This document shows positions 16,950-25,030 of a stretch of 64,000 nucleotides of DNA, in pieces; the stretch's first letter is position 1; each line of letters opens with the position of its first letter. The DNA comes from Mesorhizobium sp. CA14 (GTDB lineage Bacteria; Pseudomonadota; Alphaproteobacteria; Rhizobiales; Rhizobiaceae). The stretch is taken from positions 1 to 64,000 of the forward strand of contig NZ_JAIUHR010000003.1 of assembly GCF_020165195.1 (NCBI RefSeq). Reading direction: 5' to 3'. The notes under the pieces are model-generated. The model saw only the letters and a list, made by a program, of their open reading frames with translations, had not been told where the DNA came from and ran no database searches. Position numbers and translations under genes: made by a program.

Positions 16950-18755
16950 CTAAACCCGCCTTGCCAGCGAGACGGTGAAGATGCCCCACTGGTCGATGCG
17001 CTGGTCGAGCTTCTCGAAGCCGGCTGCTTCCACCAATTGGTCCATCTCGCCTTGCGTGCGCCGCCGCATCACCCAGGCCTGGCCGCCGCGATGCGAGGTC
17101 AGGCTGCGCGCGATCATTTCAAGCTGCGGATGCCAGGGCTGGTTGGTGTAGATGAGCAGACTGCCGGGTCGCATGGCGCGGGCGAGGCCGCCCAGCGAGC
17201 GGGTAACCTGAGCGTTGTCCGAGAAGAGCTCGTAGAGGCCGGAGACGATCGCAAGGTCAGGCGCAGGATCGAGCGCCGCCAGCTCGTCGCCGTCGAAGGC
17301 GTCGGCACGCCGGAACGAAACAGTCGCCGGCATATGCCGTTCGGCGATCAGTTTGCGGCCGAGCTCGACATTGATGTCGGAATAGTCCTGCAGGCGCACG
17401 CTGGCCGGCTGCTCCGAGCTCTTGCTGATCGCATCGAGCACATAGCGGCCGTGACCCGCGGCGATGTCGAGGATGTGGCCTGGCCGTCTGGCCGCCTTCA
17501 GCGTTGCCAGCGCCTGGCCGATCAGCTCTTCGAGGTGGAGCTTGCGCTGGCGGATGCCGCGCCAGCCGATGGCATCGAGGAAAGTCCTGTCGACCATGCG
17601 GCCGATCGGCCCGATGCCGCGGGCGTCATTCTCGTAGACATAGTCCAGCGTCGAGCCGGAATCGAAGCCCGTGCTGACGCCGATCTTCATGCCACGGGAA
17701 AACCAGCTGCCGATACGAATGAAGGCGCGGCTCAAGCCCCAGTAGAGGCCCTTGGGCGAGAGGAGATCGAGCGGCGAGGCAAGCCTGTCGGCCTCGTCGC
17801 GCGTATAACCGGCGACATCCGCCTGCTTCAGGTCGACAGCTTCGGCCGGCGAAGCGAACTGCTCTTCGAGGAAAGGCCGGATCAAGTCGAGCGCCTTGGC
17901 GCGATCGCGCTCGCCCAGCGTGTCGTGGAAGAAGCCGGGCAGCACATGCCGCTCCTTCACGCGGCTGCCGAGATTGACGAAGAACTCGTGTTGAGGACCG
18001 TGCCGCACCACCCAGTCGCTACCCGACAAAAGAAGCTGGGTCGGCACTGTGATGGCCCGGGCATCGACGACGATGCGCGCCGCATGCTGGTAGAGCTCGA
18101 CCAGGATGTTCGATGCGATCGGCCTGGTGATCAGCGGATCGTTCTCGAAGGAGGCGATGCGCACCGGGTCATGGGTGAGCAGGCTCGCCTTGACGTAGGA
18201 ATTGACGAAGAAGCGTCCCTTGATCTTTTGCCAGAACGCGATGCCTTCCTTGGCGAAGGGCACATAGAGTTTGACCGAGAAGGCGGGCGAGGCGAGCACC
18301 ATGGCGCGCAGTTTCGGCGCATAGTCGTGCACCCAGGCGGCGGCGAGCACAGCGCCGAACGACTGCGCGATGAGCGCGATATCCTGTGTGCCAAAACTGT
18401 CTTTGGCGGCTATCTCGCGCATGAAACAGTCGATATCGCGCACAAGTGCGGCGAAGGACGGCGCGTAGCCGCGCTCGCCGGCAGAGCGCCCGCTGCCGCG
18501 CGCATCCCAGGCATAGAAGGCGTGGTCCGGCATGCGCAATTCGTCGACCAGATGCGCCATGCGGCCGCCATGCTCATGGCCACGATGGAAGAGCACCACC
18601 GCGCCCTTTGCCGCGGTCGATACCTCTGTCTGGGGCGATACGGGCGGCCAGAAACGGTAAAATATCTCCGTGCCGTCGTGGCTGCGGAAGCTGCGTTCCT
18701 GCGCCTGCCGCGCAAGTTTTTCCGCGGGCGCGGCTGCGATCTGTTCGTGAAGCAT
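16950..18755 (-). CDS. ynbC-like: Alpha/beta hydrolase - SAM methyltransferase fusion (YnbC type)
   Basis: 601 residues from the ATG at 18755, chosen because GGGGGAAACGCC precedes it. Residues about 25-310 form a lysophospholipase-like hydrolase: the LFHRGHEHGGRMAHLVDEL oxyanion region, WDARGSGRS, and Ser132 in IAQSFGAV (GXSXG with Ala for the first Gly). Residues about 400-601 form a class I methyltransferase with the SAM motif ILDIAAGHGRYVLDAI near 428. E. coli YnbC (about 585 aa) has the same two domains. Substrate unknown; a lipid head group is the contextual guess. Confidence 0.88.
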   Translation of the reverse strand: MLHEQIAAAPAEKLARQAQERSFRSHDGTEIFYRFWPPVSPQTEVSTAAKGAVVLFHRGHEHGGRMAHLVDELRMPDHAFYAWDARGSGRSAGERGYAPSFAALVRDIDCFMREIAAKDSFGTQDIALIAQSFGAVLAAAWVHDYAPKLRAMVLASPAFSVKLYVPFAKEGIAFWQKIKGRFFVNSYVKASLLTHDPVRIASFENDPLITRPIASNILVELYQHAARIVVDARAITVPTQLLLSGSDWVVRHGPQHEFFVNLGSRVKERHVLPGFFHDTLGERDRAKALDLIRPFLEEQFASPAEAVDLKQADVAGYTRDEADRLASPLDLLSPKGLYWGLSRAFIRIGSWFSRGMKIGVSTGFDSGSTLDYVYENDARGIGPIGRMVDRTFLDAIGWRGIRQRKLHLEELIGQALATLKAARRPGHILDIAAGHGRYVLDAISKSSEQPASVRLQDYSDINVELGRKLIAERHMPATVSFRRADAFDGDELAALDPAPDLAIVSGLYELFSDNAQVTRSLGGLARAMRPGSLLIYTNQPWHPQLEMIARSLTSHRGGQAWVMRRRTQGEMDQLVEAAGFEKLDQRIDQWGIFTVSLARRV

Positions 18756-18792
18756 GGCGTTTCCCCCGGATGGCATGGCGAGCCCTTGATGC

Positions 18793-19401
18793 TTAGCCGG
18801 TGTTGCCAGTAAGGCCGGTGCGTATCCGGTTGATGGCGGTCAGCAGCGAAAGCGTAGCCATGGCCGGAAACACAAAAGGCGCGATCGAGGCTGGCCAGAA
18901 ACCTATGGCGCACAAAGCTGCGACCACGCCGAGCCCCAGCGCCCTGTCGCTCTTGCCGAACGGCCCGGCATAGTTGCGCCCCGTCCCAGCAGCGATGCCG
19001 AGCACGCCGGCGAATTCGGCGAGCATCGCTGCAACGGCAAAGGCAACGACGGCCCAGACGCCAAACTGCGGGAAAGCCGCAAACGGCAGGATCAGCGCGA
19101 GGTCGGAGACGACATCGCAGATTTCGTTGAGATACATGCCAAGCGTCGAGGCCTGGCCATGCTCGCGCGCCAGCATGCCGTCCATGGCGTTGAGCGCCAT
19201 GCGCATGAACAGCACCAGGGGGACGAGCAGCAGAAGAAGGCGCGAGCCGGGCGCCACCGCGATCGCCACTCCGGCCGCGATCGAGAGGGCGGCTGCCAGC
19301 ATGGTGATGGAATTGGCGGTCACGCCCATTGTCGCCAGCCGATCGACAAGCGGCCGCAGCCTGTCCTGGAAAGCCGGCTTCAGCGCATAGAGCGTCGGCA
19401 T
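18793..19401 (-). CDS. ynbA-like: CDP-alcohol phosphatidyltransferase (YnbA type)
   Basis: 202 residues from the ATG at 19401 with GGGGGATCACGCA before it; E. coli YnbA has about 201. Six hydrophobic helices. The family motif DxxDGxxAR(x8)GxxxDxxxD is present as NAMDGMLAR, eight residues, then GMYLNEICD. The first and third Asp are replaced by Asn. The family transfers a phospho-alcohol from CDP-linked donor to acceptor, as in PG, PI or PS synthesis. First gene of the operon. The Asn replacements may mean different metal handling or a different acceptor. Confidence 0.85.
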   Translation of the reverse strand: MPTLYALKPAFQDRLRPLVDRLATMGVTANSITMLAAALSIAAGVAIAVAPGSRLLLLLVPLVLFMRMALNAMDGMLAREHGQASTLGMYLNEICDVVSDLALILPFAAFPQFGVWAVVAFAVAAMLAEFAGVLGIAAGTGRNYAGPFGKSDRALGLGVVAALCAIGFWPASIAPFVFPAMATLSLLTAINRIRTGLTGNTG

Positions 19402-19679
19402 TGCGTGATCCCCCGATCCACGGCGCAACCTTTACCATGAGCGAGCCGAAAGGCGCTAGCGTGCGCAGAAACCCGGGTGAATATTGAGACGGTTGAGGCC
19501 TTGCTGTGAATGCATCGCCCAAGCGATCGCATCGGCCGGTATGGGTTCGCCGTGCGGCGGATCGGCGAATTCACTGACCGCTAACCATGAATGCACCGCA
19601 TGCCTGCCATGTCGATTTGCCGGCTTCTGGAACAAAGCTGCCTCTTGAATAGTGAGCACGCTTATTATATGTTCCGCTC

Positions 19680-20159
19680 ATGGTTTCAGACGGTATCGAC
19701 AGATTGGGATTTTTGATCCACGACGTGCAGCGCCTGATGCGCAAGCGTTTCGAGGCGCGCGCCAGTGGGTTGGGTCTTTCCTCGGCGCAGTGGCGCCTGC
19801 TTGTGCGCGTTGCCAAGGAGGCGGGCGTCGCGCAGGCGCGGCTTGCCGAGCTCCTCGAAATCGAGCCGATCAGCGTCTCCCGCCTGGTCGACCGCATGGA
19901 GGAGGGCGGCTGGATCGAGCGTCGCCAGGACGCGACTGACCGGCGCGTGCGCATGATCTTCCCGACCGAGAAGGCGAACGCGGCCTATGCCGACGTCAAG
20001 AGCCTAGCCGGCGAGGTCTATGAGGAATCGTTGACCGGCGTGTCGGCGGAAGAGCGCCGCGTCCTGATCCGCGTGCTGGACACCATCGTGCAGAATCTGA
20101 CGGACGGCGAGACGTCGTCCCTGGAAAAGATCAAGAATACGGAAGGGGCAGCAGCATGA
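19680..20159 (+). CDS. MarR-family regulator of the EmrAB-type pump
   Basis: 159 residues. The winged helix reads LGLSSAQWRLLVRVAKEAGV, then AELLEIEPISVSRLVDRMEE, and RQDATDRRVRMIFPT in the wing. Its stop overlaps the start of the HlyD/EmrA gene (ATGA). The AT-rich TTATTATAT stretch at 19662-19670 ends only 10 bp before the ATG and no ribosome site is visible, so the message may be leaderless or nearly so. Likely represses its own operon until a drug or phenolic ligand binds. The 278 bp before it (19402-19679) show no gene. Confidence 0.92.
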   Translation: MVSDGIDRLGFLIHDVQRLMRKRFEARASGLGLSSAQWRLLVRVAKEAGVAQARLAELLEIEPISVSRLVDRMEEGGWIERRQDATDRRVRMIFPTEKANAAYADVKSLAGEVYEESLTGVSAEERRVLIRVLDTIVQNLTDGETSSLEKIKNTEGAAA

Positions 20160-21355
20160 ACGCGGCAGCCAAGATAGAAGACGACAACGTCACCAAGCTT
20201 GCGCCGGCGCAGCCGGTTGCAGAAGCCCCGGCGCAGCCGGCGGCCGCTCCGGTCGCGGCGGTTCCCGAGCCGCAGCCGGCTCCGGCCGCGCCCAAGAAGA
20301 AGCGCCGCCTCGGGCGCTTCCTGTTGATGGTCGCCCTGCCGCTGGCCCTGCTTGCCGGCGGCGCGTATGTCTGGGTCACGGGCGGCCGCTACCAGGAAAC
20401 CGAGAACGCTAACCTGCAGCAAGCCAGGATTTCGGTCGCCTCCGACACGGCCGGCCGTATCGTTCAGGTCGGCATCGCCGACAACCAGCTGGTCAAGCAG
20501 GGTGACCTTCTCTTCGTCATCGATCCCGAGCCTTACAAGATCGCGCTCGCCCAGGCCGACGCGGCGGTCGCCGCCGCGCGCCTCAATGTCGAGCAGTTGC
20601 GCGCCGCTTACAGCCAGGCGATGGCGCAGGAGAGATCGGCGAGCAGCGAGGTCGATTATGCGCAATCGCAATATGACCGCGCTGCCGATCTTGCCCAGAA
20701 GGGAATCAACGCCAAGTCCTCGCTCGACGAGGCGCGCAACGATCTGGACAAGGCCAAGCAGCAACTGGCCGTCGCCCAGCAGGGCATCGTCAGCGCTAAG
20801 GCAGCACTCGGCGGCAATCCGGACATCGAGACCGACAAGCATCCGACCGTGATGGCGGCGCTCGCCGCGCGCGACAAGGCCGCCTACGATCTAGCGCAGA
20901 CGACGGTCAAGGCACCGGCAGATGGCATCGTCTACCAGGCCGCCTCGTTCAAGGTCGGCCAGTATGTTTCGGTCGGCACACCGCTGTTCGCGCTCGTCGA
21001 GACCGGCGACACCTGGATCGACGCCAATTTCAAGGAGACCCAGCTCACCAATATGAAGCCGGGCCAGAAGGCCGAGATCGTCGTCGACACCTATCCGGGC
21101 CGCACCTTCGAGGCGACCGTCAAGGCGATTGGCGCCGGCACGGGCGCGGAGTTCTCGCTGCTGCCCGCGCAAAACGCTACCGGCAACTGGGTCAAGGTCA
21201 CGCAGCGCATTCCCGTGCGCCTGGAGTTGACCGATCCCGACGCCAAGATGGCGTTGCGCACCGGCATGAGCGCCACCGTCACGGTGGACACCGGCGTGGC
21301 GCGCGGCCTGCCGTCGATCTTCGGTCATGCCACCGCAGGGGAGCAGGCGCAGTAA
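20156..21355 (+). CDS. emrA-like: EmrA-type membrane fusion protein (HlyD family)
   Basis: 399 residues. A cytoplasmic Pro/Ala-rich N-tail is followed by one membrane anchor (RFLLMVALPLALLAGGAYVW, residues about 58-77). The biotinyl-lipoyl-like half-motif ISVASDTAGRIVQVGIADNQ, a long coiled coil (AQADAAVAAARLNVEQLRAA onward) and the second half-motif APADGIVYQ (within TTVKAPADGIVYQAASF) follow. The C-terminal barrel includes GDTWIDANFKETQL. It bridges the inner-membrane EmrB-type pump to an outer-membrane channel. Usually emrB follows directly; here a 408-bp stretch with repeats lies between. Confidence 0.92.
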   Translation: MNAAAKIEDDNVTKLAPAQPVAEAPAQPAAAPVAAVPEPQPAPAAPKKKRRLGRFLLMVALPLALLAGGAYVWVTGGRYQETENANLQQARISVASDTAGRIVQVGIADNQLVKQGDLLFVIDPEPYKIALAQADAAVAAARLNVEQLRAAYSQAMAQERSASSEVDYAQSQYDRAADLAQKGINAKSSLDEARNDLDKAKQQLAVAQQGIVSAKAALGGNPDIETDKHPTVMAALAARDKAAYDLAQTTVKAPADGIVYQAASFKVGQYVSVGTPLFALVETGDTWIDANFKETQLTNMKPGQKAEIVVDTYPGRTFEATVKAIGAGTGAEFSLLPAQNATGNWVKVTQRIPVRLELTDPDAKMALRTGMSATVTVDTGVARGLPSIFGHATAGEQAQ

Positions 21356-21490
21356 AGACAGCGAAGCCCGTCGCGATCCGGCGGGCATTGAGGGGATTGG
21401 TCCGCTGGGACGTGGCAAGGATCAGCAAGGCAAGCCGCATGGCGGCTTCTTCGAAAGCTGAGGCTTGGGCACGGACTCCGTCGGTCCTCA

Positions 21491-21611
21491 GGTTTCCGGG
21501 CGGCAGGTATCCGCTCCAGCAGAGACTTTCGGTCGATGTAACCCCCACATCGATCGTCGCGTCCCACCGCGATGAAGGTCTCTCAACGGGAGGCTTTGCC
21601 GCCCGGAAACC
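21491..21611. repeat. Structured 121-bp element with 15-bp perfect terminal inverted repeats
   Basis: GGTTTCCGGGCGGCA at 21491-21505 is exactly complementary to TGCCGCCCGGAAACC at 21597-21611. Inside are further nested pairings: AGAGAC with GTCTCT, and CGATGT with ACATCG. The preceding bases add a hairpin with CTGAGG / CCTCAG arms. The whole is a long branched fold on either strand, lying in the middle of an otherwise conserved emrA-emrB junction. Short frames cross it on both strands but none has a family signature. It may be a miniature mobile element or encode a structured RNA. Confidence 0.55.
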
Positions 21612-21622
21612 TAGAGCCGGAT

Positions 21623-21724
21623 GATTTCAGGTGTTCGACCTGAAATCTGAATCCGCCTCTGACTCAAAGAGATAGAGCATGATGGCGTCCGAACGCCGCT
21701 TCACACTTTTCGGCATCATGCTCT
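21623..21724. repeat. Two rhizobial palindromic repeats upstream of emrB
   Basis: GATTTCAGGT-GTTCG-ACCTGAAATC (21623-21647) is a perfect 10-bp stem. AGAGCATGAT at 21674-21683 pairs with ATCATGCTCT at 21715-21724 around a CACTTTTCGGC core. Elements of this AGAGCATGATG...CATCATGCTCT form are widespread between genes of Rhizobiales. Together with the 121-bp element they fill the gap between emrA and emrB. Confidence 0.75.
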
Positions 21725-21763
21725 AACGTACACGTTTTTGTTACCTGCTGGAAGTTCAGCATC

Positions 21764-23296
21764 ATGAGCACGCCCGAAGCCTTCAAGGAAGTGCCGCATC
21801 GCGGACTGATCACAGTCGCGCTGATGCTGGCGACGATCATGCAGGCGCTCGACACCACGATCGCCAATGTCGCGCTGCCGACCATGACCGGCGACCTCGG
21901 CGCGTCGCCCGACAACATCAACTGGGTGCTGACCTCCTATATCGTGGCCGCGGCGATCATGACGCCGGTCACGGGCTGGCTGGCCGACCGGCTCGGCCGC
22001 AAGGAGCTGTTCCTCACCGCCGTCGTCGGCTTCACCATCTTCTCCATGCTCTGCGGTCTTGCCTGGAGCCTCGAGACCATAGTGCTCTTCCGCCTGCTGC
22101 AGGGCGTGTTCGGCGCGGCCATCGTGCCGCTGTCGCAGACCTTCCTGCTCGACATCAACCCGAAGGAGCGCCATGGCCAGGCGATGGCCATCTGGGGCGC
22201 CGGCATCATGCTCGGGCCGATCCTTGGCCCGACGCTCGGCGGCTGGCTGACCGAAAACTTCAACTGGCGCTGGGTGTTCTTCATCAACCTGCCGGTCGGC
22301 ATCCTCGCCTTCCTCGGCATGGCCGCCTATCTCCCCGTCATCGCCAAGCGCGTGCGCGGCTTCGACTTCTTCGGCTTCGCCATGCTCTCGCTCGGCGTCG
22401 GCGCGCTTCAGCTTCTGCTCGACCGCGGCGGCGAGGTCGATTGGTTCAACTCGGCCGAGATCTGGATCGAGCTCGCTCTGTCGCTCACCGGCTTCTGGGT
22501 GTTCATCATCCACACGGTGACGGCCGAGCACCCCTTCATCGACCCAAAAATCTTCCTCGACCGCAATTTCGTGACCGGGCTGGGCTTCATCTTCGTCATG
22601 GGGGTGCTGATCCTGGCCTCGATGTCGCTGTTGCCGCCGATGCTTGCCAACATCTTCGGCTATCCGACCGTGACGATCGGCGTCGTGCTGGGGCCGCGCG
22701 GCATCGGCACGATGATTTCGATGCTCGTCGTCGGCCGCATCATGCACAGGATCGATGCCAGGATCCTCGTCGCCATCGGCTTCCTGCTCACCGCGCAGTC
22801 GCTCTACACGATGGCGAGCTTCACGCCGCAAATGGACAATTGGCTGATCATCTCCTCGGGCGTCATCCAGGGCCTCGGCATGGGCATGGTGTTCGTGCCG
22901 CTGTCGACGGTCGCCTTCGCCACGCTCGACGCGCGCTATCGCACCGACGCCACCTCGCTGTTCAGCCTGGTGCGCAATCTGGGCTCGTCCATCGGCGTAT
23001 CGGTTGTCGCGGCGCTGATGGTGCGCAACACCCAGATCAACCACACCGAGCTGTCGGCCTTCATCAACCCATACAATCCGAACCTGTGGGCCGCTTCTCC
23101 GGCGGCCGCCGCCGGCAATCCCCTAGCACTTTCGCAGGTCGACCGTGCGGTGAATGCCCAGGCGATGATGATTTCCTATATCAACGACTTCAAGATCCTG
23201 ATGGTGATGACGTTGGCCGCCATTCCATTCGTCATTCTGCTGCGCAAGCCCAAGGCGGCGCCGGCGGCCGGGGCGCCCGCAGCCCACATGGACTAG
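21764..23296 (+). CDS. emrB-like: EmrB/QacA-family MFS drug exporter (DHA2, 14 TM)
   Basis: 510 residues with 14 predicted helices, the DHA2 size. Motif D1 near the N-terminus is LDTTIANVALPTMTGDL, motif A is GWLADRLGRKELFL, and motif C is GAGIMLGPILGPTLGGWLTE. GLGMGMVFVPLSTVAFATL lies in the second half. It pumps hydrophobic drugs or fatty acids through the EmrA-type adaptor and an outer-membrane protein, using the proton gradient. The ATG follows GGAAGTTCAGCATC. Its gene is 408 bp from emrA with repeats between, so co-transcription is plausible but not assured. Confidence 0.95.
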   Translation: MSTPEAFKEVPHRGLITVALMLATIMQALDTTIANVALPTMTGDLGASPDNINWVLTSYIVAAAIMTPVTGWLADRLGRKELFLTAVVGFTIFSMLCGLAWSLETIVLFRLLQGVFGAAIVPLSQTFLLDINPKERHGQAMAIWGAGIMLGPILGPTLGGWLTENFNWRWVFFINLPVGILAFLGMAAYLPVIAKRVRGFDFFGFAMLSLGVGALQLLLDRGGEVDWFNSAEIWIELALSLTGFWVFIIHTVTAEHPFIDPKIFLDRNFVTGLGFIFVMGVLILASMSLLPPMLANIFGYPTVTIGVVLGPRGIGTMISMLVVGRIMHRIDARILVAIGFLLTAQSLYTMASFTPQMDNWLIISSGVIQGLGMGMVFVPLSTVAFATLDARYRTDATSLFSLVRNLGSSIGVSVVAALMVRNTQINHTELSAFINPYNPNLWAASPAAAAGNPLALSQVDRAVNAQAMMISYINDFKILMVMTLAAIPFVILLRKPKAAPAAGAPAAHMD

Positions 23297-23302
23297 ACTA
23301 GT

Positions 23303-23809
23303 TTATCTGCCCAGCACCAGCGCCCAGTAACGCAGCGCCGGATCGCGGCCGTCACGCACATAGGCCAGCCCGAAGCGGCTGAAATCCGGGTCGAGCATGT
23401 TGCGGCGATGTCCGTCCGAATGCATCCAGATGTCGAACAGTTTCTGCAGGTCGAAGCGGCCCTCGGCGATGTTTTCGGCCGCCGCACCCCGCACGTCATT
23501 GTCCTTCATGCGCGAGGCAAAATCCTTGCCCCAGCCGGTGGTGTGGCTCATGCGCTCGCGCGAGGCCATGTAGCCGGCCTGCTGCAGCGCCGCCTGTTCG
23601 AGCTGCGCGTCCGGCGTCAGCGTGGGCAGACCGGCGGAGCTGCGGATACCGGCCAGAGTCGCCGTGGCGGAGGAGGAGACGCCGGCGCCTTCGCCGGTCG
23701 GCACCGTGACTGTGCTGCAGGCCGCGATGCCGGCAAGTGCTGCAAGGCCGGCGGCCTTGAGCAGCGAACGGCGGTTCAGATCGGGGAGGGCTGTGATCGA
23801 GATGCTCAT
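23303..23809 (-). CDS. CAP/SCP-domain lipoprotein
   Basis: 168 residues. The N-terminus has a twin-arginine-like RRSLLKAAG followed by a hydrophobic stretch and a lipobox LAGIAAC, so export and lipid anchoring are expected. The CAP domain follows with the family marks QAGYMASRERMSHTTGWG, AAENIAEG (catalytic-like Glu), WMHSDGHRRNMLDPDFSRFG, and YWALVLGR at the end. Bacterial CAP proteins are extracytoplasmic; their biochemical role is poorly defined. Convergent with the emrB-like gene 6 bp away. Confidence 0.9.
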   Translation of the reverse strand: MSISITALPDLNRRSLLKAAGLAALAGIAACSTVTVPTGEGAGVSSSATATLAGIRSSAGLPTLTPDAQLEQAALQQAGYMASRERMSHTTGWGKDFASRMKDNDVRGAAAENIAEGRFDLQKLFDIWMHSDGHRRNMLDPDFSRFGLAYVRDGRDPALRYWALVLGR

Positions 23810-24045
23810 CCGGCCTCTGATACCGCCGATCGTGGCTTTTGCCAGGCGGGGGATGAAGGCCAGGGATGAAAATCGCGTGAAGCGGCGACTTTCCCCGGAA
23901 TATCGGTTATGATGCGGCCGTTCTTGAAGTGGCAGCCACGGGCGGCCACCGCAGGCGGTGACCGACCCGCGTTGATCTGGCGCATGATTGCTTGACGAGA
24001 ACCTTCCGGTTCTCGGGCTCCTGCGCTGACAAACGGAGGACGGTT

Positions 24046-24870
24046 ATGGCCGGTTTTCATGTCATGACGGACGCGCACGGGATGCATGTGCAGCCCGCGG
24101 TGCGCCACATCACCACGTCGGATCTCTGGGATGCGTTGAGGCTCGGCGCTGCGGATTTCTGGGCCAAGCCGTCGCATTATGTGTTCCTGTGCCTGATCTA
24201 TCCGATCGTCGGCCTGATCCTGACGCGGTGGAGCTCCGGCTCCAACGCCATCCAGCTCGTCTATCCGCTGATGTCGGGCTTCGCGCTGATCGGGCCGTTC
24301 GCGGCCATCGGCCTCTATGAGATCAGCCGCCGGCGCGAGCTCGGCATGAGCAGCCGCTGGCATCACGCGCTCGACGTGCGGCATTCGCCGGCGCTGCCGT
24401 CGATCGCTGTGATCGGCATCCTGCTCTTCGCGCTGTTCCTTTTGTGGCTGTTCGCCGCGCAGTCGCTCTACACTACCCTGTTCGGCGCCGAGCCGCCCGC
24501 TTCCGTCGGCGCTTTTTTGCGCGACGTGCTGACGACCGGCAAGGGCTGGACGCTGATCCTCGTCGGCAACGCCGTCGGCTTCGTTTTCGCCGCCGTCGTT
24601 TTGGCCACCACCGTCATTGCCTTTCCGCTGCTGCTTGACCGCGATGTCGGCGCCGTCTCTGCGATCGAAACCTCGGCCCGCGCCGTCATGGCCAATCCGC
24701 TGACGATGGCGCTTTGGGGGCTTACGGTCGCCGTATTGCTGGTGGTCGGCTCGATCCCGCTGTTTGCCGGGCTTGCCGTCGTCATGCCGATCCTCGGCCA
24801 CGCGACCTGGCATCTCTACCGCAAGGTGGTCGAGCCGGAGCAGATCCGGCCGGTACGTCGGCCGATGTAG
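24046..24870 (+). CDS. DUF2189-family integral membrane protein
   Basis: 274 residues from the ATG at 24046 with ACGGAGGACGGTT as ribosome site. The N-terminal segment ITTSDLWDALRLGAADFWAK followed by PSHYVFLCLIYPIVGLIL and the LMSGFALIGPFAAIGLYEIS segment mark the DUF2189 family. Six hydrophobic helices, with the conserved NPLTMALWGL near the end and HATWHLYRKVVE at the C-terminus. Inner-membrane protein with no assigned biochemical role. Stands alone between the CAP lipoprotein and LysE. Confidence 0.88.
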   Translation: MAGFHVMTDAHGMHVQPAVRHITTSDLWDALRLGAADFWAKPSHYVFLCLIYPIVGLILTRWSSGSNAIQLVYPLMSGFALIGPFAAIGLYEISRRRELGMSSRWHHALDVRHSPALPSIAVIGILLFALFLLWLFAAQSLYTTLFGAEPPASVGAFLRDVLTTGKGWTLILVGNAVGFVFAAVVLATTVIAFPLLLDRDVGAVSAIETSARAVMANPLTMALWGLTVAVLLVVGSIPLFAGLAVVMPILGHATWHLYRKVVEPEQIRPVRRPM

Positions 24871-24888
24871 ATCTGATGGCTCGCCCTT

Positions 24889-25030
24889 AGGGTACGTTGA
24901 GATTCAGGTCAGGCCGAGTCGAGAAGATGGCTGTCGAGAACCGGAGCGGAGCGTACTGCAGTACGTGAGCACCGGAAGCGCAGACAGCCGTCATTCGCAG
25001 GCCGGTCTCACCTGAATCTCGATGTGCCCT
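24889..25030. repeat. RIME-like long palindromic intergenic element
   Basis: Outer arms at 24889-24909 and 25010-25030 pair at 18 of 21 positions (AGGGTACG... and ...GTGCCCT, sharing GAGATTCAGGT). Inside are GGCTGTC / GACAGCC (24929-24935, 24983-24989) and a perfect central palindrome CGTACTGCAGTACG (24952-24965) within the stretch GAACCGGAGCGGAGCGTACT. The nested layout and length match rhizobial intergenic mosaic elements. It ends on the stop codon of the LysE gene. Confidence 0.7.

Noticed and set aside
21388..21624. Rightward 78-codon and leftward 89-codon frames across the emrA-emrB gap
   Set aside because: Both cross the structured element and change frame use with its stems; they are better explained as repeat or RNA than as protein.
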